Below are positions 27,875-34,885 of a DNA stretch of 34,885 bases, one piece after another. The notes below the pieces were generated by a model, which did not search any database, was not told the DNA's origin, and saw only the letters and a list, made by a program, of their open reading frames with translations. The stretch comes from Sphingomonas sp. CCH21-G11 (GTDB taxonomy: Bacteria; Pseudomonadota; Alphaproteobacteria; Sphingomonadales; Sphingomonadaceae): NCBI RefSeq assembly GCF_001555965.1, contig NZ_LSHX01000038.1, positions 1 through 34,885 of the forward strand, in the 5' to 3' direction. A program made the translations under genes and the position numbers. Position 1 is the first letter of the stretch, and every line of letters begins with the position of its first letter.

Positions 27875-28408
27875 CTATTTGAGCGGATAACGGGCGATCG
27901 CCTCGTAACGCGAGCCGTCCCGGCCGAGATGGCTTTCAAACAACAGGAAATGGTCGAGCGTGAAGAGCGGGCTGGCGAGCGCGGCGTTGCACGCGAGAAA
28001 GCCGTCGATCGGCCCGGCGCCGCCACTCATCCGCGCGAGCGTGATGTGCGGCAGATAGGCGCGCCCCTCCGGCGGCAGGCCGATGCGCACCAGCGCCCGA
28101 TCGATCTTCAGGTGCAGCCGGGTCAGCGCGTCGTGTGGACTGACGCCGGCCCAGAGCGAATTGACTCGCCCGCGCGTGGTGAACTGGCCGACACCGGCGA
28201 GCGTCAGGGTGATCGGGGCGAAAGCGATGCCCAACAGCGCCTCGGCGACATCTTCGGCGACGGGCCGCTCGACCTCGCCGATATAGCGCAGCGTCAGGTG
28301 CAGCTGGCCGTCATCCTGCCAGCGCGCACGCTCGACCCCGCGCATCACCGCGCCCAGCGCGTCGCGGATGGCGGGCGGCGGACGCAGCCCGACGAAAAGG
28401 CGGTGCAT
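27875..28408 (-). CDS. thpR: RNA 2',3'-cyclic phosphodiesterase
   Basis: A 177-aa 2H phosphoesterase that opens 2',3'-cyclic phosphate ends of RNA (formerly 2'-5' RNA ligase). It starts MHRLFVGLRPP at ATG 28408; the longer upstream reading is not family-like. The two catalytic H-x-T motifs are H37-L-T39 (HLTLRYIG) and H121-I-T123 (HITLARM), with the usual spacing of about 84 residues. It is transcribed divergently from the BI-1 gene, 123 bp away. Confidence 0.94.
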   Translation of the reverse strand: MHRLFVGLRPPPAIRDALGAVMRGVERARWQDDGQLHLTLRYIGEVERPVAEDVAEALLGIAFAPITLTLAGVGQFTTRGRVNSLWAGVSPHDALTRLHLKIDRALVRIGLPPEGRAYLPHITLARMSGGAGPIDGFLACNAALASPLFTLDHFLLFESHLGRDGSRYEAIARYPLK

Positions 28409-28455
28409 GGCGGCAGCCCTGTTAACCCTCAATCCCGATGCAGGACGAACCGGTT

Positions 28456-28470
28456 TTGCTTGAAAAGCAA
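28456..28470. promoter_or_regulatory. Operator-like dyad in the thpR/BI-1 divergent spacer
   Basis: TTGCTT and AAGCAA flank a 3-bp centre (GAA) midway between two divergent starts. It is the clearest short dyad in the spacer and could be a regulator site or overlap a -35 element. No regulator is identified, so this is tentative. Confidence 0.3.
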
Positions 28471-28531
28471 GGACCGAAGCGCGATATTTCCGGTAACCGG
28501 CATCGTTGCCGGGCAAAGGAGTTATTCTGAG

Positions 28532-29278
<747 letters not shown>

Positions 29279-29306
29279 GCGCCGGGCGAACCGCAAAAGT
29301 GACGAA

Positions 29307-29337
29307 GGGCCTGGCGGGCGACCGCCGGGCCCTTTTT
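29307..29337 (+). terminator. Intrinsic terminator of the BI-1 family gene
   Basis: Arms GGGCCTGGCGG (29307-29317) and CCGCCGGGCCC (29322-29332), loop GCGA (GNRA type), one G-U wobble, then TTTTT. Its design is nearly the same as the terminator at 27708. Confidence 0.9.
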
Positions 29338-29395
29338 GCTTGGACCGGAACGGGGCGCGGCCACGGTGCGTTGCGGATGGAAGATGGAGGATGAT

Positions 29396-29665
29396 ATGAC
29401 CGACGACCAATCCCCGCGCGATGCCCAGATTATCGACGAAAAGGCGCTCGACGGCCTGGCGGTTGCACCGCCTGATCCGGGGGCCGAACCCCCCAAGTCG
29501 CCGCAGGGCGACGCCGGCAGCGACCGGGCGATCACCGATCGACTGGAGGGTTCCCCCGATGATGCCGATGCACAGCTCGACCGCGGGCTGGATGAATCGA
29601 TGGATGCTTCGGACCCGCCCTCCGCCGTGCTGCCGGCGATGCGCGATCGTCCCGCCGGGAACTGA
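29396..29665 (+). CDS. Small acidic protein, LDExxxASDPP type
   Basis: An 89-aa, strongly acidic, probably unstructured protein from ATG 29396, with GGAGG 5 nt upstream. The C-terminal part LDRGLDESMDASDPPSA resembles the LDExFPASDPP motif found at the end of many small alphaproteobacterial proteins of unknown function. There is no membrane segment or signal. It follows the BI-1 terminator, so it needs its own promoter in the 58-bp gap. Confidence 0.72.
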   Translation: MTDDQSPRDAQIIDEKALDGLAVAPPDPGAEPPKSPQGDAGSDRAITDRLEGSPDDADAQLDRGLDESMDASDPPSAVLPAMRDRPAGN

Positions 29666-29737
29666 CCGGCACAGGCGCGCGCATTCGACCATCCCCCGCC
29701 GCTTCGGGCTTGCCTGAAGCGGCGCAGCAATTATGCC

Positions 29738-30373
29738 ATGGCGATCATGGCGTCTCTCAAATCCCCCGTCGGTGCGGCTGCACGCGCACTACTGATCTTC
29801 ATCCTGTTCTTCGCGGTCACGCTGGCACCAGCCCGGGCGGCGGTGACCATCACCTTCTGGTCGCAGGAGTTCGGCAGTAACTTCCCGCATGCCTTCTTCA
29901 CGCTGAACGGCACGCCCGACGCGGGCGGGCCACCGGTCAACACCAGCTATGGCTTCACGCTCAAGCGGATCTCGCCCGCCGCGCTGTTCGGGAACGTGCC
30001 GGGCGACGTCCATGTGACCAAGCAGGACTATATCGACAAGAGCAACGCGCACTTCTCGGTCGTGCTGACCGATGCGCAATATGCCGCGGTGCTTCGGCTG
30101 GTCGAAGAATGGGGACCGCGCGGCAACAGCACCTACAACCTCAATCGCCGCAACTGCGTGCACTTCGTGGCCGAAGCGATGCGGCGGTCCGGACTGACCG
30201 TGGTCGAGGCGAAAAAGCTGATGAAGAAGCCGCGCAGCTTCACCCAGTCGATCGAGGCGATGAACGCCCCGCGCGTCACCCGGCTCGAAATGCCGGCGGA
30301 ACGCTATTACGCGACGCTGGGCCTGCCCAAGACGAGTGCGGCGCCGGTGGGCGCAACGGTGCTGGCGCGCTGA
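29738..30373 (+). CDS. Secreted protein with permuted papain-like (His then NC) pattern
   Basis: A 211-aa protein with a signal peptide (about residues 1-34, cleavage after APARA). The mature part has a His in NFPHAFFTLNG (H51) and, about 90 residues later, NLNRRNCVHFVAEA with C140. A His preceding an Asn-Cys dipeptide at the head of a helix is the layout of circularly permuted papain-like hydrolases (LRAT/NlpC-P60 relatives). I infer a thiol hydrolase or amidase acting in the envelope; substrate unknown. The start ATG 29738 lacks a good ribosome binding site; ATG 29747 is also possible. Confidence 0.72.
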   Translation: MAIMASLKSPVGAAARALLIFILFFAVTLAPARAAVTITFWSQEFGSNFPHAFFTLNGTPDAGGPPVNTSYGFTLKRISPAALFGNVPGDVHVTKQDYIDKSNAHFSVVLTDAQYAAVLRLVEEWGPRGNSTYNLNRRNCVHFVAEAMRRSGLTVVEAKKLMKKPRSFTQSIEAMNAPRVTRLEMPAERYYATLGLPKTSAAPVGATVLAR

Positions 30374-30404
30374 GCGACGCGTCGCCGCCGCGCTTAATCC
30401 AGCC

Positions 30405-30481
30405 GTCGCCCCGGTACGGGCCAGGGCCGTTAGAGCGGGAAGCGCGACATGGCCAGCAGCGCCGGCCTGCGCCGGGGCGAC
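30405..30481. repeat. Interspersed palindromic repeat, family B copy 2
   Basis: A 77-bp element with perfect 10-bp outer arms GTCGCCCCGG and CCGGGGCGAC. The right inner hairpin CCGGC-CTGC-GCCGG is the same as in the copy at 3921. It fills the spacer between two convergent genes and ends 3 bp from the M20 stop, so it may act as a two-way transcription end. Confidence 0.75.
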
Positions 30482-30484
30482 CAC

Positions 30485-31789
30485 CTATCGCTTGAGGATG
30501 TCGAGCGCCGCTGCCGTCAACGCCTCCGCTGCCGTGCCGAAGGTAGCCTCAGGATCGGGTGCCCAGAACGGGCTGTGCAGCGAAGGCAGCGCCGCGCCGC
30601 CCGATTGTGCCGCCGCCCAGCGATCCGCCGGCACGCCGCCGACCCAGACGATCAGGCTCTGGATCGACCGGTCGGCCAGATAATAGCGGCCGAAATCCTC
30701 CCCCACCATGCTGGCGGGAACGTCGCGCACGCGCTGTTCGCCGAAGCGTTCGGTCAGCAGTGCGCGCATCCGTGCGGTCAGCGGTTCGGTGTTGAAGGTG
30801 GCGGGGGTATAGCCGGGCTTGACCGTCACCACCGGCATCCGGTCCGCCGGGATGCCCGCCGCCGCCGCCTCTCCCGCCGCGATGCGCGCGATGCCTTCGA
30901 GCAATGTCTTGCGCGCAGTTTCCGAATAGCTGCGCACGGTCAGCTGCAGCCGCGCCTCGTCGGGGATGATGTTGTGCGTCGCACCGCCGTGAAAGCTGCC
31001 GACCGTAACGACGCCCGGGTCCTGGGGGTCGAGCTCGCGCGCGACCAGCGTCTGCAGCGTCCCGACGATGCGGGCGGCGAGGACGATCGGATCGCGGGTG
31101 GTGTTGGGCGCGGCGCCATGGCCGCCGACACCGCGCACGTGCACGTCGACCGTGTCGACATTGGCATAGATATAGCCGGATTTGATCCCGATCGTCCCGG
31201 CCGGCATGCCTGCGCTGTCGTGAAAGGCGATTGCGTGGGTCGGGTGCGGAAAGCGCGTGTAGAGCCCGTCGTCGAGCATTGCCTGCGCGCCCTCGCCACG
31301 CTCTTCGGCCGGTTGCGCGATCATCACCAGCGTGCCCGACCAGCGATCCTTCATCGCGGCCAGATTGTGGAGCGTCGCCACCCATGCGGTCATGTGGGTG
31401 TCATGCCCGCACGCATGCATCACGCCGGTCTCGCCCCCGCCATCCGCCGCCACGCGGACCTTGGACGCAAAGGGCAGGCCGGTCTGTTCGACCACCGGCA
31501 GCCCGTCCATGTCGGTGCGGATCAGCACCACCGGACCCGCGCCGTTGCGCAGCACCGCGACCACGCCGGTGCCGCCGACCTTCTCGGTCACCGCGAATCC
31601 CGCCTTGCGTGCCTCGGCGGCGAGTAGGGCGGCGGTGCGCACCTCCTGTCCCGCCAGTTCGGGATGCGCGTGGAGATCGCGATACAGCGCGGTGAGCCGG
31701 GGCATCTGCGCACGCGTCGCGTCGGCGACCGCATCGGCATGCGCAGGGGCCGCGATCAGCAGCGGCAGCAGGGCGAGAGCGGTGCGCAT
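30485..31789 (-). CDS. M20 family (M20D-type) amidohydrolase, exported
   Basis: A 434-aa metal-dependent amidohydrolase with a signal peptide (MRTALALLPLLIAAPAHA), so it acts outside the cytoplasm. Metal and catalytic residues are visible: RTDMDGLPV (91-99), MHACGHDTH (C127, H129, D130), PAEERGEGA (E162/E163), GGHGAAP in the dimerisation domain, and a C-terminal His in SLHSPF. Relatives deacylate N-acyl amino acids, hippurate or similar amides. The exported form with this motif set is common in sphingomonads; its substrate is not evident. Confidence 0.94.
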   Translation of the reverse strand: MRTALALLPLLIAAPAHADAVADATRAQMPRLTALYRDLHAHPELAGQEVRTAALLAAEARKAGFAVTEKVGGTGVVAVLRNGAGPVVLIRTDMDGLPVVEQTGLPFASKVRVAADGGGETGVMHACGHDTHMTAWVATLHNLAAMKDRWSGTLVMIAQPAEERGEGAQAMLDDGLYTRFPHPTHAIAFHDSAGMPAGTIGIKSGYIYANVDTVDVHVRGVGGHGAAPNTTRDPIVLAARIVGTLQTLVARELDPQDPGVVTVGSFHGGATHNIIPDEARLQLTVRSYSETARKTLLEGIARIAAGEAAAAGIPADRMPVVTVKPGYTPATFNTEPLTARMRALLTERFGEQRVRDVPASMVGEDFGRYYLADRSIQSLIVWVGGVPADRWAAAQSGGAALPSLHSPFWAPDPEATFGTAAEALTAAALDILKR

Positions 31790-31826
31790 CGACAGGGGGT
31801 TTCCGGAGGGGGAGGGGTGGTTGGGA

Positions 31827-32477
31827 CTAGGGTGTCGCGGGGACGAGTTCCATCACGTCCAGCGTCGATTCCATGTGCGGATAGGGAAAGACCAGCCGCC
31901 ACCGCTTGTCGGCAATCCGCTCGACGACGGCAGCCAGGTCGCGCTGGCTGTCGCGGCCATATTGCATCGCGCGCTGTTCGTCGGCCATCATCATCGTGCC
32001 GAGAAAGATGCCGCGCGCGCCATTGTCGGGAAAGATCAGGCCGACGGGACGCTGCGATCCGTCGATCTTGTACAGGCTGCTGACATCGCCTTCATGTTCG
32101 ATCCGGCATGCGAAGCGCGGATAGCTGACATAGTCGAGCCGCCGGTGGCCCTGCGACCCCAGCTTGATGATCCGGCACCGATAGTCGCCCGGCGGCGGCA
32201 CCGCGCCCGCCAGCGCATGGTCGGGCGAAAACAGGTCGGGATCGGCGGCGATCGCGCCATCATCCTTGCCGCGCGCCTCGGCCAACGCCGCGAGCCACGC
32301 CGAGCGCCAGCGCCGCAGCCGGTCGCGGTCGGTCGGGGTGGCGGTCTGCTTCCATCCCATCGCCGGCGGGGTCGACGGCGGCGCTGCGGCCGATTGCGGC
32401 ACCGACGTGCCGCTGCAGCCGATCAACGCCACCACCCCGCACAATATCGCCGTCATTCTCGCCATCACGCCACTCAT
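31827..32477 (-). CDS. DUF4893 lipoprotein
   Basis: A 216-aa protein from ATG 32477 (GAGG 7 nt upstream). The N-terminal hydrophobic stretch ends in the lipobox ALIGC (Cys 21), so it should be lipid-anchored. The mature sequence follows the DUF4893 pattern: W-x-TATPTDRDRLRRW, PPPGDYRCRIIKLGSQG, DGSQRPVGLIFPD, GIFLGTMMMADE, and RRLVFPYPHxES-type C-terminus with LDVMELVPA. Function is unknown; the family is largely sphingomonad. It lies 37 bp upstream of the M20 gene on the same strand, so the two may be co-transcribed. Confidence 0.88.
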   Translation of the reverse strand: MSGVMARMTAILCGVVALIGCSGTSVPQSAAAPPSTPPAMGWKQTATPTDRDRLRRWRSAWLAALAEARGKDDGAIAADPDLFSPDHALAGAVPPPGDYRCRIIKLGSQGHRRLDYVSYPRFACRIEHEGDVSSLYKIDGSQRPVGLIFPDNGARGIFLGTMMMADEQRAMQYGRDSQRDLAAVVERIADKRWRLVFPYPHMESTLDVMELVPATP

Positions 32478-32536
32478 CACGCATCCTCGTGCCCGATGGT
32501 AGCAGCGCCGTCGATCATGGCCAGTGCGAAATCAAT

Positions 32537-32564
32537 GCCTGGCCGGGCGAGTGTGCGGCCAGGC
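32537..32564 (-). terminator. Hairpin abutting the bdhA stop codon
   Basis: Perfect 9-bp arms GCCTGGCCG and CGGCCAGGC with a 10-nt loop lie immediately after the bdhA TGA. On the minus strand ATTGATTTCG follows, so the T-run is weak. Likely a transcription end or mRNA 3' stabiliser for bdhA. Confidence 0.5.
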
Positions 32565-33350
32565 TCAGGCGGCGGTCCAGCCCCCGTCGACGGGCAGGTT
32601 GGTGCCCGTGATCGACTTCGCCTCGTCGCGGCACAGGAAGACCGCCAGCGCGGCGACCTCTTCGGGCTGGACGAATTCCTTGGTCGGCTGCGCATCCAGC
32701 AGCACGTCGTTGATGACCTGTTCGCGGGTCAGTCCGCGCGTCTTCATCGTGTCGGGGATCTGGTTTTCGACCAGCGGCGTCCAGACATAGCCGGGCGAGA
32801 TGCAGTTGGCGGTGATGCCGTGCGTCGCCACTTCCAGCGCCACCGTCTTGGTGATGCCGACCACGCCGTGCTTGGCAGCGACATAGGCCGACTTGTTCGG
32901 GCTGGCGACCATCGAATGCGCCGACGCGGTGGTAATGATGCGGCCCCAGCCGCGCGCCTTCATGTGCGGAATGGCGGCGCGCATCATGTGCCACGCTGAA
33001 GACAGGTTGATCGCGATGATCGCGTCCCATTTTTCGGGCGGGAAATCGTCGATCGGTGCGACATGCTGAATGCCGGCATTGTTGACGACGATGTCGGGGC
33101 CGCCCAGTTCGGCATGGCAGCGTTCGACCATCGCCACGATCTGATCGGGCTTGGTCATGTCGGCGGCATCATAGAGCGCATTGGCGCCGCTGGTTTCGGC
33201 GAGCTTGACGCGCTCCGCTTCGATTGCGTCGGCTTCGCCGAAACCGTTGATCATCACGGCCGCGCCCTCCGCTGCGAACGCCTTGGCGTAGGCAAGGCCG
33301 ATGCCCGAGGTAGATCCGGTGATGAGTGCGGTCTTGCCTTTGAGGAACAT
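32565..33350 (-). CDS. bdhA: 3-hydroxybutyrate dehydrogenase
   Basis: A 261-aa short-chain dehydrogenase, exact family length. NAD site TGSTSGIG (11-18), NNAG at 90-93, catalytic N115, S143, Y156 and K160 (YVAAK), and the BDH-type stretches NGFGEADAIE, GIQHVAPIDDFPPEKWD and SPGYVWTPLVENQIPD. It oxidises (R)-3-hydroxybutyrate to acetoacetate, the entry step for using stored polyhydroxybutyrate. It lies downstream of a patatin gene on the same strand, an order often seen in alphaproteobacteria. Confidence 0.95.
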   Translation of the reverse strand: MFLKGKTALITGSTSGIGLAYAKAFAAEGAAVMINGFGEADAIEAERVKLAETSGANALYDAADMTKPDQIVAMVERCHAELGGPDIVVNNAGIQHVAPIDDFPPEKWDAIIAINLSSAWHMMRAAIPHMKARGWGRIITTASAHSMVASPNKSAYVAAKHGVVGITKTVALEVATHGITANCISPGYVWTPLVENQIPDTMKTRGLTREQVINDVLLDAQPTKEFVQPEEVAALAVFLCRDEAKSITGTNLPVDGGWTAA

Positions 33351-33380
33351 GGGATACTCCTGTGGTTGGGGGGAGTTCTG

Positions 33381-33514
33381 TGTCCTTAGATACGCGCCTT
33401 CGCCTAAGCTCAGTCGCTACTCAGGATGAGCGGACAATATCCTGGCTTCGTCGGTCCGAACCCGGTCATCCTGAGTAGCCGCTGAGCGAAGCCGAAGCGG
33501 CGTATCGAAGGACA
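33381..33514. repeat. Head-to-head pair of family A hairpin repeats
   Basis: The spacer between bdhA and the patatin gene holds two inverted copies of an about 49-bp unit bounded by ATCCTGAGTAGC and GCGTATC-AAGGACA. The right copy contains the 24-nt hairpin 33478-33501 (stem GCCGCT/AGCGGC, loop GAGCGAAGCCGA). The left, reversed copy (33394-33417) is decayed: stem GCGACT/AGGCGC with one mismatch and loop GAGCTTAGGCGA. The arrangement and the 60-bp gap parallel the pair inside pccA (50-bp gap). Confidence 0.82.
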
Positions 33515-33528
33515 CGAGCCACGCCGGG

Positions 33529-34671
33529 TCACCTGCGCGTCAGGTCGAACGCCGCCGTCTTGCCGTCGACGATGTTGGCGGCGATCACCTGGGCGTTGGC
33601 CATGGTTTCGGTGATGGCGGCGCGCCCCGCCTGCCAATGGTCGCGCATCGTGCGCGCGGAAAACTCGAAATCGCGGCTGCCCCCTTCCCACGCATTGGCG
33701 CGGTGGATCAGGTGGACGACGCTGACGGGCTGTTCGGTCGCCTGGGCCTTCAGCGCCCGCACGTCGGGATCGTCGCACATCTCGGCGGGCAGCTTGTTGA
33801 GCACGCGGCGCATCGTCTGTTGTTCGCGGCGGCGGCGAAGCAGTTCGTTGGAAATCTGGCGCGTGCGGCTGGAATAGCGGATTTCCTTCTCGCGCGCGCT
33901 GACGTCCATGATCGTGCGCGGCCGGGTCGAATGGGCGGAAAACAGGTCGACCTGGAACACGAGCATCGGCTCGCGCTGATGATCGAGGACATGGGTGAGC
34001 GGCGTGTTCGACACGATGCCACCGTCCCAATAAAGCTTGCCGTCGATGTCGACGGGCGGAAGCCCGGGCGGCAGCGCGCCCGATGCCATGACGTGGCGCG
34101 CATCGATTCGACCGTTACGCGTGTCGAAATACTCGAAATTGCCACTTTCGATCTCGACCGCGCCGACCGACAGCCGCACCGGTCCGTCGTTGAGCAGATC
34201 CCAGTCGATCAGCGCGTCGAGCGTCTCGCGAAGCGGCGCGGTGTCGTAGTAGCTGAGCGCGCCCTCGCTGCCCGGCGGCGCAAAGGTGGGCGGCACCATG
34301 CGCGGGCGGAAGAAGCCCGGCACGCCCGTCGTCGCCACGACGCCGGCCGACCATTCGTGAATCATCTCCCGGACATAATCGTCCTGATAAATCGGGAAGC
34401 AGGGCAGGCCCGACGTCACCTTGTCCCAGAACGCGCGGAGGCGCTCGATCCGGCGTTCGGGCGGATTGCCGGCGAAGATCGCGGCGTTGACCGCCCCGAT
34501 CGAAATGCCCGCCACCCAGTCGATTTCGACCGCGCTTTCGGCCAGCGCCTCGATCACACCGGCCTGGTAGCTGCCGAGCGCCCCTCCGCCCTGAAGGACG
34601 AGCGCGACGCATTCGGGGAGCGGCATCGCGGTGCGGGTCCGCCGCAGCGGCTTCGACTCAATATCTGCCAT
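33529..34671 (-). CDS. Patatin-like phospholipase with DUF3734-type C-terminus
   Basis: A 380-aa patatin-fold hydrolase from ATG 34671 (GGAG 5 nt upstream). The oxyanion loop QGGGALGSYQ (28-36), nucleophile S57 in GISIG, and the catalytic dyad Asp D216 in DGG are all present. The C-terminal third, rich in Arg (RRRREQQTMRR) and ending in a segment with FEFSARTMRDHW, matches the DUF3734 extension. Known patatins are lipid acyl hydrolases; the neighbouring bdhA raises a possible link to 3-hydroxybutyrate or polyhydroxybutyrate metabolism, which is inference. Confidence 0.93.
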   Translation of the reverse strand: MADIESKPLRRTRTAMPLPECVALVLQGGGALGSYQAGVIEALAESAVEIDWVAGISIGAVNAAIFAGNPPERRIERLRAFWDKVTSGLPCFPIYQDDYVREMIHEWSAGVVATTGVPGFFRPRMVPPTFAPPGSEGALSYYDTAPLRETLDALIDWDLLNDGPVRLSVGAVEIESGNFEYFDTRNGRIDARHVMASGALPPGLPPVDIDGKLYWDGGIVSNTPLTHVLDHQREPMLVFQVDLFSAHSTRPRTIMDVSAREKEIRYSSRTRQISNELLRRRREQQTMRRVLNKLPAEMCDDPDVRALKAQATEQPVSVVHLIHRANAWEGGSRDFEFSARTMRDHWQAGRAAITETMANAQVIAANIVDGKTAAFDLTRR

Positions 34672-34826
34672 GGCGTCTCCATGCGACGTTGCGTGCTGCG
34701 CCGCAACAACGGATCGGTGCGGACTTGCCAAAAAGCGGCATGGCGAAAGCCAGTGCAACGACCTGGCGAATCGCGCATTATGATACCGACCGGCATGTGA
34801 CGGCATGGCAAAGGGGGAATGCCCGA

Positions 34827-34885
34827 ATGCGTCTCGATGATCTCGATCCCAGCGACAATGTCCGCGACCTTGGCAGCGGCGGGGG
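34827..34885 (+). CDS. Neutral zinc metallopeptidase (YpfJ-type), N-terminal fragment
   Basis: Only 19 codons are inside the window: MRLDDLDPSDNVRDLGSGG. The start with R-x-D-D and SDNVRD followed by a Gly run matches the N-terminus of YpfJ/KPN_02809-family predicted zinc metallopeptidases (usually SxNVEDRRG plus Gly-rich linker). AAGGGGGA lies about 7 nt upstream of ATG 34827. The gene is divergent from the patatin gene across 155 bp. Identification is tentative because the catalytic HExxH is outside the window. Confidence 0.6.
   Translation, partial: MRLDDLDPSDNVRDLGSGG

Noticed and set aside
27194..28026. Leftward frames of 170-243 codons in the large gap
   Set aside because: Ser/Arg/Pro-rich translations with no motif, competing in several frames of the same strand; typical of chance frames in GC-rich noncoding DNA.
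27323..28531. Possible 400-residue N-terminal extension of the BI-1 family protein
   Set aside because: The frame is open but the extension is Arg-rich, overlaps thpR on the other strand and crosses an intrinsic terminator; the family start MANWSDPR at 28532 has its own AAAGGAG.

Overview
The window is high-GC DNA from a sphingomonad (Alphaproteobacteria, Sphingomonas-like). The basis is the gene order infA-maf-ribonuclease E/G, the run hisG-hisD-nusB-thiL-hppA, yajC-secD-secF followed by an Mth938-type gene, and a DUF4893 lipoprotein, together with the protein sequences themselves. No phage, transposase, CRISPR array or rRNA gene was seen; one tRNA-Pro(GGG) is present. This is mostly a chromosomal core region, but it is unusually rich in small palindromic repeats.

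Layout. (1) 1-3.8 kb: leftward translation and housekeeping genes (ribonuclease E/G start, maf, infA), a secreted unknown, a rightward haloalkane dehalogenase, and a leftward orphan HsdR-N-type nuclease whose stop codon overlaps the dehalogenase stop. (2) 4.0-9.7 kb: leftward hisG-hisD-nusB-thiL-hppA. (3) 10.1-12.3 kb: a TonB-dependent siderophore receptor with a G12 tract just upstream. (4) 12.4-21.4 kb: a leftward, apparently ten-gene operon for propionyl-CoA to succinyl-CoA conversion: pccB, a 73-aa membrane protein, methylmalonyl-CoA epimerase, methylmalonyl-CoA mutase, a hydroxylaminobenzene-mutase-like membrane protein, bioB, a DUF4160/DUF2442 pair, an 86-aa unknown, pccA. BioB makes the biotin that PccA carries, so enzyme and cofactor supply are linked. 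(5) 21.4-25.2 kb: tRNA-Pro, then rightward yajC-secD-secF-Mth938 with 1-bp TGATG overlaps. (6) 25.3-28.4 kb: GT4 glycosyltransferase, glycine-zipper protein, a 947-bp stretch without a recognised protein but with a strong intrinsic terminator, and thpR. (7) 28.5-34.9 kb: BI-1 family protein, small acidic protein, papain-like secreted protein, M20 amidohydrolase, DUF4893 lipoprotein, bdhA, patatin, and the start of a YpfJ-type metallopeptidase.

The most interesting signal is repeat biology. A 24-nt hairpin with a near-fixed 12-nt loop (GAGCGAAGYCGA) occurs four times, plus one degenerate copy, and the stem bases change in compensating pairs. Two copies sit in frame inside pccA. A different GC-rich palindrome array sits in frame inside methylmalonyl-CoA mutase and adds 43 residues. 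A third hairpin covers the ribosome binding site of the same mutase gene. This resembles Rickettsia palindromic elements, which also sit in frame inside coding sequence.
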